A stretch of 38,716 nucleotides of DNA, from NCBI GenBank assembly GCA_031081675.1, contig JAVHLZ010000006.1, positions 30,271-68,986 of the forward strand, read 5' to 3'. Below, in pieces: positions 32,000-38,716 of the stretch (position 1 is the first letter of the stretch; each line of letters starts with the position of its first letter). The notes under the pieces were generated by a model. It did no database searches, had not been told where the DNA came from, and saw nothing but the letters and a program-made list of their open reading frames with translations. Origin of the DNA: Armatimonadota bacterium (lineage in GTDB: Bacteria > Sysuimicrobiota > Sysuimicrobiia > Sysuimicrobiales > Kaftiobacteriaceae). Made by a program: the position numbers and the translations under genes.

Positions 32000-32548
32000 G
32001 TGGACGCGTACCGGTGCATCATCACCAAACGTGACCTGCGCACCTTCATTGACCGCCCCCTCCCGCCCGAGGTGCTGCGCCGGATCCTCAATGCGGGGCG
32101 CATGAGCGGCAGCAGCCGCAACCGACAGCCCTGGCACTTTGTGGTGGTGCGGGACCGGGCCCGCCTCCGGGAGCTGGCCACCTTCGGGCGGTTTGCCCAG
32201 CACATCGCCACCGCCGCGGCGGCCGTCGTGCTGGTGGTCGATGACGCGGCCGCCCTGTTTGACGCCGGCCGCTGCGCCCAGAACATCATGCTGGCGGCGT
32301 GGGCCCACGGCGTCGCCTCCTGCCCGGCGACCCTCCACCGGGCGGAGGAGGCCAAAGCGTTCCTGGGCGTGCCCCCGGAGCGGGTCCTGGCGGCGGCCAT
32401 CTCGCTGGGGTACCCTCACCCCCGGGGCCGGGGTCCCATCGAGCGGGCGGCGCTGCGGATCCTGGCCGGCCGGGGCCGGCGCCCTCTGGAGACCCTGGTG
32501 TCCTGGGAACGGTACGGCGCCACATCCTCTCCCGTCCCGCCCGTATAA
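32000..32548 (+). CDS. Nitroreductase-family flavoprotein (second small form)
   Basis: A second FMN-dependent nitroreductase-fold protein, 182 residues. It has ITKRDLRTFIDRPLPPEVLR at the N terminus, the flavin-binding GSSRNRQPWHFVVVRD, then AGRCAQNIMLAAWAHGVASC and ISLGYPHPRGRGP with RRPLETLVSWERYG at the end. It starts with GTG 32000 and is divergent from rlmD. The stop codon overlaps the next ATG in TAATG, so it is translated together with the following secreted protein. It differs clearly from the other nitroreductase in this window, so the two are not a recent duplication. Confidence 0.9.
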   Translation: MDAYRCIITKRDLRTFIDRPLPPEVLRRILNAGRMSGSSRNRQPWHFVVVRDRARLRELATFGRFAQHIATAAAAVVLVVDDAAALFDAGRCAQNIMLAAWAHGVASCPATLHRAEEAKAFLGVPPERVLAAAISLGYPHPRGRGPIERAALRILAGRGRRPLETLVSWERYGATSSPVPPV

Positions 32549-33384
32549 TGAACATCGTGCGCCGGATGTGGGGCGGACGCGCGCGGTTCCTGGGCCTGGT
32601 CCTGGGCGTGGGGATCCTCCTCGTGGGAGGAACGGTCCATGCCCAGTCGCCGTCGGTTGACCAGCTGCTGGCGCGCCTGTTCGACGGCGAGGGCAAACAG
32701 CCGTACGTCCTCACCGCGGACTTCACGGGATCCCTGGTGGTGACGGTCCGGGGCAGCCGGCTGGACGTGCAGGCGGCCGGGACGGTCCTGGAGTGGCGGG
32801 GGACCGACGGGGTCCGGCGGCGACGGGTGACCATCCACCGGCTGGACCTGCCGCTGCTGCTGCGGCCGTTCGCGTCCACCCTGCGGCGGACCATCGAGGA
32901 GAAGATCGAACGGGAGGCCGACAACCCCGAGACGTTTCACGCCCACGACATCTTCCTGCTGGCCGAACTGCCGGGGCGGCAGTATGTGCTGGCCGGCGTG
33001 CACCGCAGCATCGTGGACGACGCCATCGCCCGCTACGGCCAGCCTCGGGACGCCCGCGACGTCGCCACCCGGCGCAAGATCGCCCAGTGGCTGTACACCT
33101 CGCCGTCGATGCGGGACTTTCTGGTCCGGCCCGGCCCGCCCTACGCCATCCGGGCCACGGTGGACGACTCCGGCCTGCTCCATGATCTCGTGGTCTCTTA
33201 CGATTGGGGAGATGTCACCACGACCGTGGGCTACGTGACGATCGGCGGGCAACCGGTGTGGGCCTCGGTCACCGCCGACACCGTCACCATCCTGACCGGC
33301 GTCGGCCGGGTAAGCGGCCGCCTGAGCCTGCGCCTGACCAACCACTGCGTCAACTGCCCCACCGCGCCGGGAAGCCCACGCTGA
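32548..33384 (+). CDS. Secreted protein of unknown function
   Basis: The 278-residue product has a Sec signal peptide (Arg-rich start, hydrophobic FLGLVLGVGILLVGG, cleavage near VHA-QS, residue 32). The mature part is mixed alpha/beta with LTADFTGSLVVTVRGSRL and alternating-strand segments near the C terminus (GDVTTTVGYVTIGGQPVW), mildly reminiscent of LolA-like lipid-carrier folds. A CVNC pair lies 9 residues from the end (about 267-270). No family assignment is made. ATG 32548 overlaps the upstream stop codon (TAATG), showing coupling to the nitroreductase. It faces the alcohol dehydrogenase gene. Confidence 0.82.
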   Translation: MNIVRRMWGGRARFLGLVLGVGILLVGGTVHAQSPSVDQLLARLFDGEGKQPYVLTADFTGSLVVTVRGSRLDVQAAGTVLEWRGTDGVRRRRVTIHRLDLPLLLRPFASTLRRTIEEKIEREADNPETFHAHDIFLLAELPGRQYVLAGVHRSIVDDAIARYGQPRDARDVATRRKIAQWLYTSPSMRDFLVRPGPPYAIRATVDDSGLLHDLVVSYDWGDVTTTVGYVTIGGQPVWASVTADTVTILTGVGRVSGRLSLRLTNHCVNCPTAPGSPR

Positions 33385-33429
33385 GAGGGAAGAGGGAAAA
33401 CCCTACTTTTCTTTTCCCCCTCTTCCCTC
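33385..33429. terminator. 12-bp inverted repeat between convergent genes
   Basis: GAGGGAAGAGGG (33385-33396) and its exact complement CCCTCTTCCCTC (33418-33429) flank a 21-nt A/T-rich centre. It fills the gap between the secreted protein and the alcohol dehydrogenase. It is likely a bidirectional terminator; its arms are the same polypurine/polypyrimidine motif as at 11908-11950. Confidence 0.7.
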
Positions 33430-34429
33430 ATCCCTCCACCACCAGCACTGCCGCGCCGGTGATCTCTCCCCGCTTGAGGGCGACCAGCGCGCGGGAGGCT
33501 TCCGGCAGGGAAAAAGTCTGGACGTCCACCCGCACCGGAATCCGCGCCGCCAGCTCCAGAAACTCCCGCCCGTCCCGACGGGTGCTGTTGCTGACACTGC
33601 GGACGGCGCGTTCCCAGTACAGCAGGCGGTAGTCCAGGGGTGGCAGCGGGTCCAGGTAGACGGCGTTGATGGCCACGGTGCCCCCCCGGCGCAGGCGCCG
33701 GAGGGCCTCCACCACCACCCGCCCGGACGGCGCAAACACCACCGCCGCGTCCAGCTCGGCCGGCGGGACGTCGTCGGGCCCGCCCACCCACGCGGCTCCC
33801 AGGTCCTCGGCCAGGCGCCGGCGGGCGGGGCTGCGGGTGAAGACATACACCTCGCACCCCCAGTGGCGGGCCACCTGGATGGCCAGGTGCGCCGAGGCGC
33901 CGAACCCGAACAGGCCCAGCCGCTCGCCCGGCTGCACCCCCGACACCCGCAGCGAGCGGTAGCCGATGATCCCCGCGCACAGCAGCGGCGCGGCCCGGTC
34001 GTCGTCGAAGCCGTCTGGCAGGGGATAGACAAAGTCGGCCCGGGCGATCAGGTAGTCGGCATAGCCCCCGTCCTGGTGGTACCCGGTGAACACCAGGTCC
34101 GCGCACAGGTTTTCCTCGCCCCGCCGGCAGTGCGCGCACACCCCGCACGTTCCCCCCACCCACGCCACGCCGACCCGGGTCCCGGGGGCCGGGGCGGTGA
34201 CGCCCGGCCCGAGGCGGTCCACCACGCCCACCACCTGGTGGCCCAGCACCACGGGCAGACGGACAGGCGGCAGGTCGCCCTCGGCGATGTGCAGGTCGGT
34301 GTGGCAGACCCCGCACCGCCGGACGCGGACGCGGACCTGTCCGGGGCCGGGCTCGGGCACCGGCACCTCCCGCATCTCCAGGCGGGCCGAGTCAATGGGC
34401 CCGGGAGCGGTCAGGACCACCGCGCGCAT
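33428..34429 (-). CDS. Zinc-dependent alcohol dehydrogenase (MDR superfamily)
   Basis: An NAD(P)-dependent oxidoreductase of alcohols and aldehydes. The 333-residue protein has the catalytic zinc motif CGVCHTDLH (39-47), GHQVVG in place of the usual GHE, and a structural zinc site CGVCAHCRRGEENLC (95-109). The Rossmann region GLFGFGASAHLAIQVARHWG follows. The order and short length recall the CAD2-like group of thermophile alcohol dehydrogenases. ATG 34429 follows GGGGAGGGA at 6-nt spacing. It is divergent from the lipoprotein gene across an 87-bp gap holding a structured element. Substrate unknown. Confidence 0.92.
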   Translation of the reverse strand: MRAVVLTAPGPIDSARLEMREVPVPEPGPGQVRVRVRRCGVCHTDLHIAEGDLPPVRLPVVLGHQVVGVVDRLGPGVTAPAPGTRVGVAWVGGTCGVCAHCRRGEENLCADLVFTGYHQDGGYADYLIARADFVYPLPDGFDDDRAAPLLCAGIIGYRSLRVSGVQPGERLGLFGFGASAHLAIQVARHWGCEVYVFTRSPARRRLAEDLGAAWVGGPDDVPPAELDAAVVFAPSGRVVVEALRRLRRGGTVAINAVYLDPLPPLDYRLLYWERAVRSVSNSTRRDGREFLELAARIPVRVDVQTFSLPEASRALVALKRGEITGAAVLVVEG

Positions 34430-34457
34430 GCGTGGTCCCTCCCCGAGGCCTTAGCAG

Positions 34458-34501
34458 GACACGCCGCGTCCGCGACGCGCAAGGGACCGTCCCGGCGTGT
34501 C
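34458..34501. repeat. 44-nt three-way-junction palindrome
   Basis: An outer stem GACACGCC (34458-34465) / GGCGTGTC (34494-34501) encloses two hairpins: GCGTC-CGC-GACGC (34466-34478) and GGGACCGTCCC (34483-34493). Only GCAA is left unpaired at the junction. It lies in the divergent gap between the alcohol dehydrogenase and lipoprotein genes. Confidence 0.6.
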
Positions 34502-34516
34502 GCGAACATCGGCCGT

Positions 34517-35032
34517 GTGCGGGTGTGGTCGGTTGTCGTGCTGGCCCTGCTGAGCGCAGCGTGCGCCCGAACGATGCCCTCTGCCACCCTGGTGGAGTAC
34601 CGGGATGCCGCCGGGATCTCGGTGCAGTACCCGGCGGGCTGGCAGGCGCGCATCCGCGGGGATGCCACGTGGCTGGTCCCCGCGGACACACCCGGGGATG
34701 CCGAGCCGGCGGAATTCATCGTCATCGCCGCACGCCCCACCGGCGGCCCTCCCACCGACGCGATCGTCCGGCGGGAGGTCTTCGGCCTGCTCCCCATCCA
34801 CGGCGTCTCGGGATTCCAGCCCGACTCCCGCAGCCCCGCAGCGGGACTGTGGTACAAGTTCGAGGTCACCGGCAGTGCCGGCGAGCGGCAGTGGGCGGCC
34901 GTGGGGGCCGTGGCGGCCGGGACGGCGCGGCTGGTGATCGTCGCCTGCGCCAAGCCGCTGGAACGGTGGCGGGACGGCCAGAAGGAGTGCGATACCGTCA
35001 TCCGCTCGCTCCAGCCCGGCCCTTTGGACTGA
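34517..35032 (+). CDS. Small lipoprotein, PsbP-like fold suspected
   Basis: The 171-residue product has a very short lipoprotein signal (RVWSVVVLALLSAAC, lipobox SAAC, Cys 16 from GTG 34517; GTG 34523 is an alternative start). The mature part begins with VEYRDAAGISVQYPAGWQ and includes EFIVIAARPTGG and WYKFEVTGSAGERQW. This is the pattern of PsbP-like/DUF1795 proteins, which are usually surface lipoproteins of unknown role. The frame is open upstream but that part is antisense to the dehydrogenase. No Shine-Dalgarno is seen. It ends 99 bp before the convergent aminotransferase. Confidence 0.8.
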   Translation: MRVWSVVVLALLSAACARTMPSATLVEYRDAAGISVQYPAGWQARIRGDATWLVPADTPGDAEPAEFIVIAARPTGGPPTDAIVRREVFGLLPIHGVSGFQPDSRSPAAGLWYKFEVTGSAGERQWAAVGAVAAGTARLVIVACAKPLERWRDGQKECDTVIRSLQPGPLD

Positions 35033-35054
35033 CTCCTCCTCACCCGACGAAGGT

Positions 35055-35129
35055 CCTGCGCACGCCGCAGGGCCGCAGAATCGCTTGCCTGTCCGGGCCT
35101 TTCCCGCCCCCGCCTCCGCGCGGACAGGC
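35055..35129. terminator. Two hairpins between convergent lipoprotein and aminotransferase genes
   Basis: CCTGCG-CACGC-CGCAGG (35055-35071), and a larger stem GCCTGTCCG (35087-35095) / CGGACAGGC (35121-35129) with a 25-nt loop. The second ends 2 bp before the aminotransferase stop. Neither has a clear T run, so their termination role is inferred from position. Confidence 0.55.
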
Positions 35130-35131
35130 GC

Positions 35132-36343
35132 CTAGCGGACTGTCGGCCCCCCGGGGTCCCGGACGGCCGCGGGGTAGCGCTGCAGCGCCTGGGCCATGCG
35201 GGCCAGTCCTTCCCGGATGTTCTCCACGCTGGTGGCGTAGGACAGCCGCAGGTAGCCCTGCCCGTGCTCTCCAAACGCCGTTCCGGCCAGGCAGGCCACT
35301 CCCGCTTCGGTCAGCAGGAAGTCGGCCAGCCGACGGCTGTCGGGATCGATGCGGCTGACGTTGGGGAAGGCGTAGAACGCCCCCGCGGGCATGGTGCACG
35401 TCACCCCGTCCAGGGCCCGCAGGCCCTCCACGATCACGTCCCGCCGCCGGCGGAACTCGGCCACCATGCGCTCCACCGGTTCCCGGGGACCGCGCAGGGC
35501 CGCGATGCCGGCGATCTGGGTGAAGGCGGCCGCGCAGGAGTGGGAGTTGACCATCAGCTGGGTCATCCGGGCCGCCAAGTCCCGGCGCATCACGCCAAAG
35601 CCCAGGCGCCACCCGGTCATGGCGTAGGCCTTGGAAAACCCGTCCAGCAGGATGGTGCGCTCTTTCATCCCCGGGATGCTGGCGATGCTGTGGTGGGTGC
35701 CCTCGTACATGATCTGCCAGTAGATCTCGTCCGACAGCACGAAGGCCCGGGACCGCTGGACGGCCTCGGCAATCGCCAGCACGTCGTCCCGGGTGAGCAC
35801 CGAGCCGCACGGGTTGTGGGGGGAGTTGAGGATCACCAGCCTGGTCCGGGGGGTGATCAGCGCCCGCAGCTCGTCGGGATCCACCCGGAAGCCGCGGGAC
35901 TCCCGCAGGACCAGCGGCCGGGGCACGCCCCCGGCAAAGCGGGCCACCGACTCGTAGATGGGATAGCCGGGATCCGGGTAGATGACCTCATCGCCGGATT
36001 CGACCAGGGCCAGGATGGCGAAGAACATGACCGGCTTGCTGCCCGGCGTGATCACCACCTCGTCGGGGTGGACCGGAATCTTGCGGGTCGCCTCCACGTG
36101 CTGGGCGATGGCCTCCCGGGCCTCGTACAGTCCCGCCGACGGCGTGTAGTGGGTGTAACCGTCCCGCAGCGCCTTGACGGCCGCTTCCTTGATGTGCTCG
36201 GGGGTGTCGAAGTCGGGCTCCCCGATCTCCAGGTGGACGATGGAGCGTCCCTGCCGTTCGAGCTCCCGCGCCCGGGCCAGGACCTCGAAGGCGGTCTCCG
36301 TACCCAGTCCCCGCATCCGCGACGCCAGCGGCAGCTCTTCCAC
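35132..36343 (-). CDS. PLP-dependent aminotransferase, class I/II (aspartate aminotransferase-like)
   Basis: A fold-type I aminotransferase exchanging amino groups between amino acids and 2-oxoacids in the cytoplasm. The 403-residue protein has HLEIGEPDFDTP (37-48), YTHYTPSAGLYEAREAIA, NSPHNPCG (173-180) and DEIYW (205-209). The PLP Schiff-base lysine is 238 in DGFSKAYAMTGWRLGF, and YLRLSYATS near the C terminus carries the substrate-binding Arg. Start is GTG 36343 behind GGAAGGGGGGA. The substrate (aspartate, alanine or other) is not fixed by sequence. Carbamate kinase lies upstream on the same strand, with a 136-bp repetitive spacer between. Confidence 0.93.
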   Translation of the reverse strand: MEELPLASRMRGLGTETAFEVLARARELERQGRSIVHLEIGEPDFDTPEHIKEAAVKALRDGYTHYTPSAGLYEAREAIAQHVEATRKIPVHPDEVVITPGSKPVMFFAILALVESGDEVIYPDPGYPIYESVARFAGGVPRPLVLRESRGFRVDPDELRALITPRTRLVILNSPHNPCGSVLTRDDVLAIAEAVQRSRAFVLSDEIYWQIMYEGTHHSIASIPGMKERTILLDGFSKAYAMTGWRLGFGVMRRDLAARMTQLMVNSHSCAAAFTQIAGIAALRGPREPVERMVAEFRRRRDVIVEGLRALDGVTCTMPAGAFYAFPNVSRIDPDSRRLADFLLTEAGVACLAGTAFGEHGQGYLRLSYATSVENIREGLARMAQALQRYPAAVRDPGGPTVR

Positions 36344-36479
36344 GATCCGTCCCCCCTTCCGTCCTGCCGTTCCGCCTTCAGTCTTTCACCTTCACCCGTT
36401 ACCTTCAATCCTCAGCCTCTTGACCACCCCCGCACGTCGGCCATGCCCCCCTCAACCTTCAACCTCCAACCTTCAACGG
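36344..36479 (-). repeat. TGAAGG-rich low-complexity spacer
   Basis: On the minus strand the spacer between carbamate kinase and aminotransferase is built of loose repeats such as GTTGAAGGTTGGAGGTTGAAGG and later TTGAAGG, GTGAAGGTGAAAG and CTGAAGG. It is more A/T- and purine-rich than its surroundings. No gene or hairpin is evident in it. Confidence 0.6.
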
Positions 36480-37430
36480 TTATTGTTCTGGCCGCGGCAC
36501 GATGCGCGTTCCCGCCTGTCCGGCCAGGGCTCGGGGGATCTGCTCGGGCGAGGTGATGATCACCTGCCGGCCCCCTCGTTCCAGAAACCGCACCGCTGCC
36601 TCGATCTTGGGCCCCATGCTGCCGGGGGGGAACTGCCCCTCCGCCAGGTGGCGCCGGGCCTCTTCCACCGTCAGCACGGCCACCGGCCGCCGGCTCGGCC
36701 GCCCCCAGTCCAGGTAGACCGCGTCCACCGCCGTGGAGATCAGCAGCAGCTCGACCCCCAGGACCTGCGCCAGCAGCGCGCTGGCCAGGTCTTTGTCGAT
36801 CACCGCCTCCACCCCCGCCAGCCGGCCGTCGGGCTGGCGCACCACCGGGATGCCGCCCCCGCCGCAGGCGATCACCACCGCCCCCCGGGCGACCAAGTCC
36901 CGGATGACCTCCTCCTCCACGATCTCCACCGGCTGGGGCGAAGGGACCACCCGCCGCCACCCCCGCCCGGCGTCTTCCACCATCCGCCACCCCCGCTCGG
37001 CGGCCAGATGTTCGGCCTCAAGTGTGGGGTAAAAGCGGCCGATAGGTTTGGTGGGATGGGAGAAGGCGGGGTCCTGCGGGTCCACCACCACCTGGGTGAC
37101 CACGGTGGCGACCGGCTTGCGGATCCCCCGCCGGCGCAGCTCGGTGCCCAGGGCCTGCTGGAGCAGGTAGCCGATGCTGCCCTGGGTCTGCGCCCCCAGC
37201 ACGTCCAGGGGCAGCGGCGGAACCACCCCGGCCGCCAGCTCGCTGCGCAGGAGGTTGAAGCCGACCTGGGGACCGTTGCCGTGGGTCAGGACCACGTCCC
37301 AGCCCCGGGCCACCATCTCGGCGATGTGGACGCTGGTCTCCTGCAAGGCGGCGATCTCGCCGGCGACGGTGGGATGGGCTTCGTCTTTGATCAGGGAGTT
37401 GCCGCCGATGGCGACGACCGCGACGGGCAC
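36480..37430 (-). CDS. arcC: Carbamate kinase
   Basis: Carbamate kinase interconverts carbamoyl phosphate plus ADP with ATP plus carbamate, usually making ATP at the end of arginine or purine breakdown. The 316-residue protein is of normal length. It begins VPVAVVAIGGNSLIKD, then VVLTHGNGPQVGFNLLR, QTQGSIGYLLQQALG, IACGGGGIPVV, VIDKDLASALLA and GSMGPKIEAAVRFLE, all family signatures. GTG 37430 was chosen because it matches the family N terminus and has GAGGAG at 6-nt spacing; upstream in-frame starts add unrelated residues. arcA and arcB are not adjacent, so its pathway here is unclear. Confidence 0.94.
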   Translation of the reverse strand: MPVAVVAIGGNSLIKDEAHPTVAGEIAALQETSVHIAEMVARGWDVVLTHGNGPQVGFNLLRSELAAGVVPPLPLDVLGAQTQGSIGYLLQQALGTELRRRGIRKPVATVVTQVVVDPQDPAFSHPTKPIGRFYPTLEAEHLAAERGWRMVEDAGRGWRRVVPSPQPVEIVEEEVIRDLVARGAVVIACGGGGIPVVRQPDGRLAGVEAVIDKDLASALLAQVLGVELLLISTAVDAVYLDWGRPSRRPVAVLTVEEARRHLAEGQFPPGSMGPKIEAAVRFLERGGRQVIITSPEQIPRALAGQAGTRIVPRPEQ

Positions 37431-37727
37431 CGTGGGCTCCTCGGGATGCCGACCCGGATATGTGTTCGCCGGTCCGGTGGGCATCTCCCTGCGCCCCGGG
37501 CACGCCTCTTGCTCCGCACGGGAGCCGAGGGCCTGGAGCAGGCCGTCGGACAGGGCCCATCGAGCAGGCAGAGGTGGCCGAGGACGGACACCCGGGTCGC
37601 GCGCCGGATGCGGCGCGTGGGGGTCCGTTCCATCTTCTGGGATTCGGAGTTCCTCGGAAGTTGCAGCTAGCCTGCACCGGCTGGGGGCCGACAGGCCTGC
37701 CAGCACTTTCCTGACGGAGAGTCAGTG
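37431..37727. other. Intergenic region between arcC and the subtilase
   Basis: 297 bp between divergent starts. I see no convincing gene, tRNA or strong promoter boxes on either strand; it must hold the promoters of both flanking genes. Confidence 0.4.
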
Positions 37728-38716
37728 ATGCGAGCCTCCATGCATGTGGCAGGAATCCTGATGGTGGCGCTGTCGGTGGCGGCGCTGGTCGCTCCGGCGC
37801 CTCCGACCGCCGCGTCGGCGGGAGGTCAGCGCTACGTGGTGGTCTGGTCGGGCCAGGTCCTGCCGCCGGAGTTTGAGGGCCTGATGGCTTCGGTGGGCGG
37901 GCGCATCGTCCACCGGATGGACGAGATCGGTGTGGCGGTGGTGGAGTCCGGCGATCCGGCCTTTGCCGACGCGGTGGCCGGGATCGCGGGCGTGCAGGGA
38001 GTCGCCCCGGACCGGCTGGTGGCAGTGGGGGTGCCTGCCGAGGAGATGCCGGTCCTGGAAGGAACAGGCGGAGGTCCGGCGGGGGAGGCACTCTCGCCGG
38101 AGGGGGTTAGCCCCGCCGAGGCGCGGTTCTTCCCGGCCCAGTGGAACATGCGCGCGATCGGGGCAGACCGGGCGTGGGCGGCGGGAGTCCTGGGTGACCC
38201 CCGGGTCAAGGTCGCGGTCATCGACTCGGGGATTGACTTTATCCACCAGGACCTGCGTCCCCGGGTGGACCAAGCACTCAGCAGAGCGTTCTTCACGGAA
38301 CCGCTTCCTCCGGGTGCCCCGCCGTACCTGGACGTCTACGGCCACGGCACCCACGTGGCGGGGATCATCGCCGGCAGCGGGTACAACGTGGCCGGCGTGG
38401 CGCCCCGGGTGACGCTCATCGCGGTGAAGGTCTCTGGCCGAACCGGGTTCGCCCAGTACGGAGATATCATCGCCGCCATCACGTACGCCGCCGACGTGGG
38501 AGCGGATGTGATCAACATGAGCTTCGGCGACGTCCTGGTGAAGCAGGGGCGTGACGACGCCCAGCTGATGGCCGCCCTCAACCGTGCGATGAACTACGCC
38601 CACGCCCGGGGGGCGCTGCTGGTGGCGTCCGCGGGCAACAGCGGGATCAACTGGGACCGGACGGCCAACGCGATGAAGATCCCGGCCGAACTGCCCCACG
38701 TGGTGGCGGTGTCGGC
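37728..38716 (+). CDS. Secreted subtilisin-like serine protease (S8), 3' part beyond window
   Basis: The first 329 codons of a secreted protease. A signal peptide (about 1-32: AGILMVALSVAALVAP, then PTAASA) is followed by an I9-type inhibitory propeptide (about 35-105, QRYVVVWSGQVLPPEF...GVQGVAPDRLVAVG) and the start of the S8 catalytic domain. Catalytic Asp 166 is in VAVIDSGID and His 206 in GHGTHVAGIIAG. The oxyanion-hole Asn lies in SAGNSG (about residue 304). The catalytic Ser is past the window end. ATG 37728 follows GGAGAG. It is divergent from arcC. Function is probably extracellular protein degradation. Confidence 0.93.
   Translation, partial: MRASMHVAGILMVALSVAALVAPAPPTAASAGGQRYVVVWSGQVLPPEFEGLMASVGGRIVHRMDEIGVAVVESGDPAFADAVAGIAGVQGVAPDRLVAVGVPAEEMPVLEGTGGGPAGEALSPEGVSPAEARFFPAQWNMRAIGADRAWAAGVLGDPRVKVAVIDSGIDFIHQDLRPRVDQALSRAFFTEPLPPGAPPYLDVYGHGTHVAGIIAGSGYNVAGVAPRVTLIAVKVSGRTGFAQYGDIIAAITYAADVGADVINMSFGDVLVKQGRDDAQLMAALNRAMNYAHARGALLVASAGNSGINWDRTANAMKIPAELPHVVAVS

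Noticed and set aside
27321-32548. Two nitroreductases as a tandem duplication
   Set aside because: Their sequences and motifs differ throughout and they lie about 4 kb apart on opposite strands, so a recent duplication is not supported.

Overview
This is a very GC-rich bacterial chromosome segment (roughly 70% GC by eye) made up almost entirely of closely packed genes, with many 4-bp stop/start overlaps of the form GTGA or ATGA and frequent GTG starts. A perfect CIRCE operator with hrcA, a transcriptional T-box leader on thrS, sigma-70-type TTGACA promoters and strong AGGAGGTGA ribosome binding sites point to a Terrabacteria-type, Gram-positive-like lineage. A deep-branching, often thermophilic group (for example Sysuimicrobiota/CSP1-3, Armatimonadota or Limnochordia-like) is my inference. 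No 16S gene is present to settle it.

Layout. 1-4.2 kb: heat-shock pair hrcA-dnaJ (minus) under a CIRCE-controlled promoter, murJ (minus), rpsT (plus). 4.2-7.6 kb: comEC-holA (minus). 7.7-11.2 kb: thrS with a complete T-box leader, an uncharacterised gene and dtd (all minus), with a 98-nt nested palindrome just past thrS. 11.3-17.4 kb: a plus-strand membrane-anchored repeat protein, then a minus-strand sugar operon (binding protein, two permeases, ATPase, GH63-type glycoside hydrolase) that probably imports and hydrolyses glucosylglycerate or mannosylglycerate. 17.6-19.4 kb: tRNA-Val(GAC) and an amino-acid ABC binding protein plus permease. 19.6-23.2 kb: a dipeptide-type ABC operon (plus), also without ATPase genes. 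23.2-26.6 kb: a 2-hydroxyacid dehydrogenase, an unknown 400-residue protein, and a divergent response regulator whose GGDEF domain has a degenerate active site. 26.6-27.3 kb: a REP-associated tyrosine transposase beside repeated GGGGTCTGTCCCC palindromes. 27.3-35 kb: cell-envelope and housekeeping genes (lytic transglycosylase, PlsC, RlmD), two small nitroreductases, a secreted protein, a zinc alcohol dehydrogenase and a lipoprotein. 35.1-38.7 kb: aminotransferase, carbamate kinase and the 5' part of a secreted subtilase that runs off the window.

Recurring regulatory structure: in both minus-strand ABC operons a very strong GC-rich hairpin sits between the binding-protein gene and the permease gene, and the permease start has no clear Shine-Dalgarno. 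Convergent gene pairs are separated by inverted repeats or polypurine/polypyrimidine tracts.

I found no CRISPR array, prophage, restriction system or recognisable defence island. The least ordinary items are the unknown gene divergent to the degenerate-GGDEF regulator, the transposase/palindrome pair, the nested palindrome after thrS, and the hairpin-separated ABC operons. None of these is proven to be a new system.
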